64,000 bases of DNA from Plantago major (taxonomy: Eukaryota; Streptophyta; Magnoliopsida; Lamiales; Plantaginaceae): the NCBI GenBank assembly GCA_026545765.1, contig CM048844.1, forward strand, positions 23,072,237 to 23,136,236, written 5' to 3'. Positions 58,418 to 64,000 of this stretch are shown in pieces; within the stretch, counting starts at the first letter, position 1; each line of letters begins with the position of its first letter. The notes beneath the pieces were generated by a model that did no database searches, was not told the DNA's origin, and saw nothing but the letters and a program-made list of their open reading frames with translations. A program made the position numbers and the translations under genes.

Positions 58418-59935
58418 TTAATTCACATAATTCATGGTATAGATAGTCTGGAGAAAAGTTAGGATAATAAGGAGAGTTGCGGAGAGGAGGCCTATGATTG
58501 TCCATGGGCTGGGAAGATTCCCATGAACCAGGTCGGCCATCCATGATCTAGTCTAGTTAGTACAATGGTGTCCAACTATGTTCATGACGTCTTCATGTAT
58601 ATTCAGGTTGCCCACACCAAATGTGTCAATGTTTTTGAATAATTCTACCACCTGTTCGTCATTAAAGAACCGATTGATCTGAAATACCTTGTCTCTCTCC
58701 AACTCTTTGACATCATCGATTGTCTGGATCAACGATTTCATGAAAATTACGTTGGACAAGACAACATGATCACTTCGATTGTCAAGTGATATTTCATAGG
58801 CAGTCATGTTGGATAAAAAGACTAGGGTCCGGCTAGATGGAGACCGTACCGGGAGTTGAAGTTGGCCATAGAATGGCCGCGAAACAAATTTGATATATGT
58901 GACGGAGCGAGAAGCACTTGCACGAAACCTGATTCCTTTTGCTTTCAGATCCATGACAGATCGCCAACCATAGTCATTAGTTGGTTGGTTGTATCCTCCT
59001 TCTTCCTCCTTGGTCTTGTCATGAATTTCGGCCAATGCTTGAACTAAGAGAAGGTAGGCAAATGGTAATTGGACTCATTAAGCTCAGTGGTTGAGTCTTC
59101 TACCATCACTCTCCAAAGAGCTTCGACAAAATGAATAGAGGGATCTTCATCTTCCCTAGGAATTGAAACGTTGATATCAACATAACCCACCATCCAAGTC
59201 ATGAGCTTATGAACTGATCTCTTCCTTTCTCTTTTTCATACTTACGTCCTATAAACAGTTTCAGCATGAAGAATGGGATTTGATTCTCTAGCACCATAAT
59301 GTCACGAGCCACGAAGGAACGACTAGCAACCAAACCAAAGCAATTAAGCCAGTCGTCCCATGAATCTTCCCTAGTAGTTTCCATATAAGTTATGATGAAA
59401 CAAGAATCTAAAACCATCATCCAGGCCAAAGCATTATCATCATACTTGTCGACAATTGATACTTGAGCATAACACTCTGTAATTTCGCCAATCTTTTCCA
59501 TAACACACTTATATAACAAGTCCTCACCTACACATGAGGCAAAGCCATGAGATTTTCACACCCCGCAAATAATTAAAAATTCAATAAAAGTAAAAGGAGA
59601 ATGTTGAGCATAAGATACGGTCGAGTTAAATACATAACTTATGATTAAAAGGGGTGATTACGTGCTCCCCCTTACTTACCTAGACCAAATTTGTTGAGAC
59701 ATTGATACTTGAACGCCTCTGCCCGACAAAGCTCTTGTTTACCACGGTGATAAGGTCCAATGGAGACAAATATGGGTTGATAGATTGACAAGTCACGATG
59801 TTGTTGTTCCATCTGAATTTGGGGGAACATGCGTATTTGCCTCCGACATGCTGAACAATTTGCTATTTCAGCATCGAGCGTGGAGTATATATGATGATGT
59901 TCGGATCACCATTATCAGCAAGCTGTTGAGCTGCA
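58418..59935 (-). pseudogene. DUF247 (UPF0481) plant membrane-anchored protein gene, disrupted
   Basis: The parts are in the right order on the minus strand. Exon near 59680-59935: QPIFVSIGPYHRGKQELCRA, ending at a GT donor after KFGL. Second exon from 59529: AWMMVLDSCFI, VARDIMVLENQIPFFMLKLF. Later: VHKLMTWMVGYVDINVS, SVMDLKAKGIRFRAS, MTAYEISLDN and INRFFNDEQVVELF. A C-terminal transmembrane stretch (WTIIGLLSATLLIILTFLQT) ends at 58418. Breaks: a frame change near 59205, another near 59055, and an in-frame TAG at 58553 just before the transmembrane part. The N-terminal frame is also closed upstream of 59900. DUF247 proteins are plant-specific; two of them are male determinants at the grass S and Z self-incompatibility loci. 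This copy is probably dead. Confidence 0.82.
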
Positions 59936-60301
59936 GGTTATCAGTTTGTATATGAGAAGAATGAAATAAACAACCCATATACTACTTATATAGTATATAT
60001 ATACTCTAATAAGTACAATGCCAGTTGCTGATGCATTGCCACATTGGTATTGGTAGTTTGGTTGGTCTTCGTCAATGCAAACAAAAATATTCACTAGTTT
60101 AAAGGTAGTTGTTTGATGGACGGTGGTGACTGGTGATGGCTTTCCCGAGTGTGTACTATATATAGTATACTCCATGTATCACTAGCTTTTACTTTCGTAA
60201 AGCATATGTAAATGGATTTAATTTGTCTAAAATCAGAGCCACCAATGTTTAATTAAATCATCATAAAATATTAAAATAAACATATGTGTGGTTAGGTTAA
60301 C
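59936..60301. other. Spacer between DUF247 pseudogene and copia element
   Basis: A minus-strand frame (60175 to 59936) is open but has no motif I recognise; it could be an upstream exon of the DUF247 gene or chance. Confidence 0.35.
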
Positions 60302-60571
60302 TGATAACTTCCAAATATAGAAGTGTATTGAACGAAAAATAAGAAAGATTACAGAATGAATCGATGATTACAAACGAGCTAGAGCTCTGTTTAAATAGAA
60401 GAGGGAAACTAACTAACTCTCTAACCGTTTATGTACAAATATTAAAGCTACAGGTACAAACTCAATCCCTTAATTAATTTGGCTGACTAAAGGCGCATTA
60501 GTGAAATACGCTTTCTTCTTCTCCTGCGTTTTCTTCTTCTCCTGTTCTTCCTTCAATGATGTATTTTCACA
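60302..60571 (-). repeat. 3' LTR of the copia element
   Basis: TG...CA on the minus strand, 270 bases. Contains TATTTAAACAGAGCTC, a plausible TATA region. TTAAC lies directly outside (60297-60301); the matching duplication at the other end is not in the element's remaining part. Confidence 0.7.
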
Positions 60572-61587
60572 TCCCCTCAAGATGAGAGTGGATGTTAATC
60601 AATCCCAGCTTGGTATGAAAATGTCGAAACATTGTTGATGGAAGCGGCTTTGTGAGAATGTCAACTAATTGATCAATATTGGAGATAATGAACAAGCTTG
60701 ATTGTACCATTAAGAATCTTGTCTCGAATCACATGACAGTCGATTTCAATGTGTTTAGTGCGTTGATGTTGCACAGGATTGTGAGCCAAATGGTATGTTG
60801 AGAGACTATCAGTGTATAACAAAGCTGGTTGTGGATGTGATATGCACGGATCTTTGAGAAGATAGCATAACCATTGTATTTCACATGTAGTTGAAGCTGC
60901 AGCTCGATACTCAGCTTCAGTACTGGATCTACTAATTGTAGTTTGTTTCTTGGACTTCCAAGATATCAATGAATCACCCAGAAACACCATATACCCTGAA
61001 GTGCTACGCCTTATATCTGGACAGGCTGCCCAATCACTATCTGTAAATCCCTTGAGATAAAGTTCACTGGTAGAAGAGTAAAAGATCCCTTGTCCTGGTG
61101 ATTGTTTCAAGTATCTGAGCACATGATGAGCTGCTTCCATATGCTTGTTAGTATGACAGCTCATGAACTGGCTAAGACACTGCAAAGCAAAACACAAATC
61201 AGGTCTGGTTATAGGAAGATAGATCATTCTTCCAATGAGCCTTCTATGAGCTTGTGGATCAGATAATAAATCATTATCATCTTTGACTAGTCTGGTTTTA
61301 GAATCAAGTGGTATCTCAGAAGGTTTTGCTACTAAATATCCTGTATCTTTGAGAAGATCAAGTGCATATTTCCTTTGGCAAATGGTAATGCCTTTATCAC
61401 TCCTTGCTACCTCCAAACCAAGCATGTACTTCAATTCTCCTAGATCTTTGATTGTGAACTTATCATGCAGAAAACTCTTGACAGCTTTGATCTCTTCAAA
61501 ATCATTATTTGCAAGAATAATATCATCCACATATACTAATAAAGCTGTAAAAGAATTTGTTGGTCCAGATAACGGCAAAGTAAAAGA
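60302..61587 (-). mobile_element. Ty1/copia retroelement, 3' part only (pol C-terminus and 3' LTR)
   Basis: A fossil on the minus strand. The pol part (about 61578-60673) shows the reverse-transcriptase box YVDDIILA, FTIKDLGELKYMLGLEV and the copia RNase H (FTDSDWAACPDIRRSTSGY, RSSTEAEYRA). After a polypurine-like TGAGGGG comes the LTR at 60571-60302 (TGTGAAAATACATC to GGAAGTTATCA, 270 bases). Everything 5' of the reverse-transcriptase box is absent; another repeat starts at 61588. The short LTR suggests an Ale-type lineage, unproven. Confidence 0.85.
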
Positions 61588-64000
61588 CTAGAGGGGGGGG
61601 GGGGTGAATAGTCTTTTAAAACTTTTGTCGATAACAAATATTTCTCAGATATCTGAATAGATATCTGATACTTAGAATCAGAGTGCGGAAGACTTAATAA
61701 AGATAAGTGCGTAGTTAATAAGTGTGTGTGTGTGTGTGTGTTCAAGTATAAATACGAACGTAAATGACACAGCAAGTATAGTGGTATCTGGAGGTGGCGT
61801 AATCCTCCAACTAATCCACTTCGGTCTATCAGAGACCTAGAATTCACTAGAACAGATAATTGAGATTTCCTTACAATAATCCTATTCTAAGATTCTTAAA
61901 CAATTGGTTCCCAACCAAATGTTCCCCCTGAGTTGTTCCCCGGCTTTCACAGCCAAGTACTTCCTGTACTCAGAAACCTTTGAGTTGTTCCCTAGCTTCC
62001 CAAGCTAAGTACTTCCTATTCTCAATAACCTTGGAGTTATTCCTCAGTTTCCCAAATCAAGTACTTCCTATACTCCGGTAACCTTGGAGTTATTCCCTGA
62101 TTTTTCAAACTAAGTACTTCCATACTCACGCTTGATTATGGTGTTGGTTTAGGTTTGAGTTGTCAGATGAGCGTCTTAATAACTTTTCAGTTAATCAGAT
62201 AGCTCTGTGAATCAAGTATACTTAATACACTTTTCAATGTTTGGTATCTTGTTCTTTTTACTGACCCAAGTCTTAGATAAATGTTCTAGAGAATGAATCT
62301 CAGATACTTGATCTTTCAATTCAACTCTTTCACATATAGCTGTGCTTGTTTAGGATCAGGACACTTAGAACTTCAGTGTTACTCAAGATCAAGAGCTTTG
62401 GTCGCAACAGAAAGCTTTGATAATAAGTAAGTTGCTTTGAGAGAGTAAGATAATCAGATATCGTATGCAGTTCAAGGTCTTGTGTTCTGAGTTGTGTGTT
62501 CCGTGTATCTTCTCAAGCTGTCTAAGTGTTGATATTTATAGATGAATTTGAGTGCCGTTTGAATAGTATCCGTTAGGCTCAAATTCAAACTATCGATATC
62601 TGTATAATCATCAGATTTTGTCTTCTTCTCGGAAGTTGCTTTTATTCGAGACATCTCATTCGTGCATTAAATGCATTGTACTATACTTTTTGTCCTGTAG
62701 TGTCAACGGAACTATGCTTTATATCAGAGACTAGTGTTATCTGATTCTTTGCACGTCCTTATCTTCATTCTTCAGATACCACTTGTATTTTATTGAAACA
62801 ACTTTGTTTGCAATATATATTTCTCTTTCAGAAACGTGGTTAAAGCTCAAGGTATCTGAGAATAGATATTTGTGGACACTTTCCTTGTTTTCAGATATGT
62901 ATCTTATTTCTCAGATATCTCTTGTGACACAGTTTGTTTGAAACTGTTCGCGTCTACAAGATATCTGGCTAAGATATCTGAACAACAGATTCAGTAATCT
63001 TGTGCAGTTTTCTTCAAGTCTTCAATTGATGTTGAGCTTTCTGCTTGGATGTCTTCTTCTTGGTCTTCTCTTCATAAAATAAAAATTACATTTCGAGACC
63101 TAACATCCTATACAAGATTAGCTAGACTAACATACTTAGTGGGTTTCCTCTTTTACAATGTTCAAGTGAACCAAGAGTACTAATCACCTTTCTGAGACTA
63201 AGATAAGTCATCATGTTGCTGAACAAAATCTAAACAGATATTCTTAACAAAATATCTAACAAATTTCCCCCATTTTGATCAGTCAACGATGACTATCTTC
63301 CCTATTACAAATCTGGATGAGGAAACAATCCATCACTTAATCATTTCTTAAGATCTTTCAAATCATATAATTAAGTGCAGAAAGTAGACATCAACCAAAT
63401 CACAAGGTGTGATCTTTGCTGACAAGTTATCTTTTATAGAATACTATATGAGAGTAAGTTCTTCAGATAAGTCGCAACTTAAGATTACAGATAACTTTAA
63501 TACAGGATACAGTTAAGCTCAGTCAGCAAAAATACAAAAACTACATAGTAAATTAGGACAACAGGAGTAACCAAGCTCCAAGTAAACATCCTAATAGACT
63601 AGTCTTCAAGTCTTCAATCTTCAAGTCTTCAACAGTGTTTCTATGGATCAGTCTGCAAATTTCCCATCTCCAAACCTTTTGATGTCATCAGAATAATCAT
63701 AAAGAAGAGTTCTGACAAGCATCTCTGTTTCTCTGGCAAATCCACAGACCTCTTTGTAGGTTTTGGTAGGATTTTTCTTGGCAAAATGCTTGACCCATAG
63801 GTACTTTCCCCATTTCCAGGCATGCTCTATTCTGATATCTGAAAGCTTGAAGTATTCATAGATAATCTTCAGATATCGATGTCACCCTGTATGGATCTTC
63901 CGTCGAGATAGAACGACTCATGAGGGTTCCACAAGTCTTGGTCTTGTGCCTCTCGTGATATTCAGAATTTTGTGCACATCATCTGGCTTTCCATATGGAC
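61588..64000 (+). mobile_element. Second retroelement repeat, SIRE/Maximus-like, runs off the right edge
   Basis: Begins at GACTAGAGGGGGGGGGG, TGAATAGTCTT, inserted in the copia pol region. It shares an ordered block with 26440-26733 (GGTGGCGTAATCCTCC, CAGCCAAGTACTTCC), and has TTTCCCCCATTTTGATCAG at 63263. No gag or pol domains. A run of CAGATATCTG-related palindromes is scattered over 61640-63900. Fossil; family assignment tentative. Confidence 0.45.

Overview
This is nuclear DNA of a flowering plant, most likely a eudicot. The evidence is split genes with GT-AG introns, plant-specific gene families (S-protein homologs, DUF247, R3H-SUZ), AT-rich intergenic DNA and dense plant-type transposons (Stowaway MITEs with CTCCGTCC-like ends, CACTA, hAT, Mutator-like elements, an L1 LINE with RNase H, TRIM, copia and solo LTRs). 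I cannot fix the species from the sequence. Gene structures below were built by hand from splice sites, reading frame and recognisable protein motifs.

Layout. 1-7 kb: two housekeeping-type genes on the minus strand, the N-terminal part of a DNA-3-methyladenine glycosylase I (running off the left edge) and a seven-exon RING E3 ligase of about 825 residues. 7-34 kb: a cluster of four apparently intact, intronless S-protein homolog (SPH) genes, all on the minus strand, plus one 3' fragment. They form two close pairs (8.0/23.4 kb and 31.4/33.7 kb), and each unit was copied with its flanks. Large nested insertions separate the units: an hAT-like frame holding a gene-capturing Mutator-like element (with two exons of a mitochondrial porin/VDAC gene and an Ulp1 protease fragment) and a solo LTR; a nearly full-length LINE that landed inside a Stowaway MITE; and a second solo LTR holding a Stowaway, a three-level hAT/MULE/Stowaway stack and a three-LTR TRIM.

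35-45 kb is almost entirely transposon: a small hAT split by a 4.3-kb CACTA element and by a solo LTR that itself carries a MITE, followed by an AT-rich element built around inverted arrays of a TTATAGTTTTAA-type motif. 45.9-57.1 kb returns to conserved genes: a six-exon R3H/SUZ nucleic-acid-binding protein on the plus strand and a seven-exon multipass membrane protein of unknown function on the minus strand. 58.4-60 kb holds a DUF247 pseudogene. 60.3-64 kb is the 3' part of a copia element and a second retroelement repeat that shares a block with 26.4-26.7 kb.

The conserved genes are unrelated housekeeping or signalling genes at the two edges. The lineage-specific part is the SPH cluster: small secreted cysteine-rich proteins with the same promoter spacing, a conserved core and a divergent mature N-terminal linker, as expected of a recently expanded secreted-ligand family.
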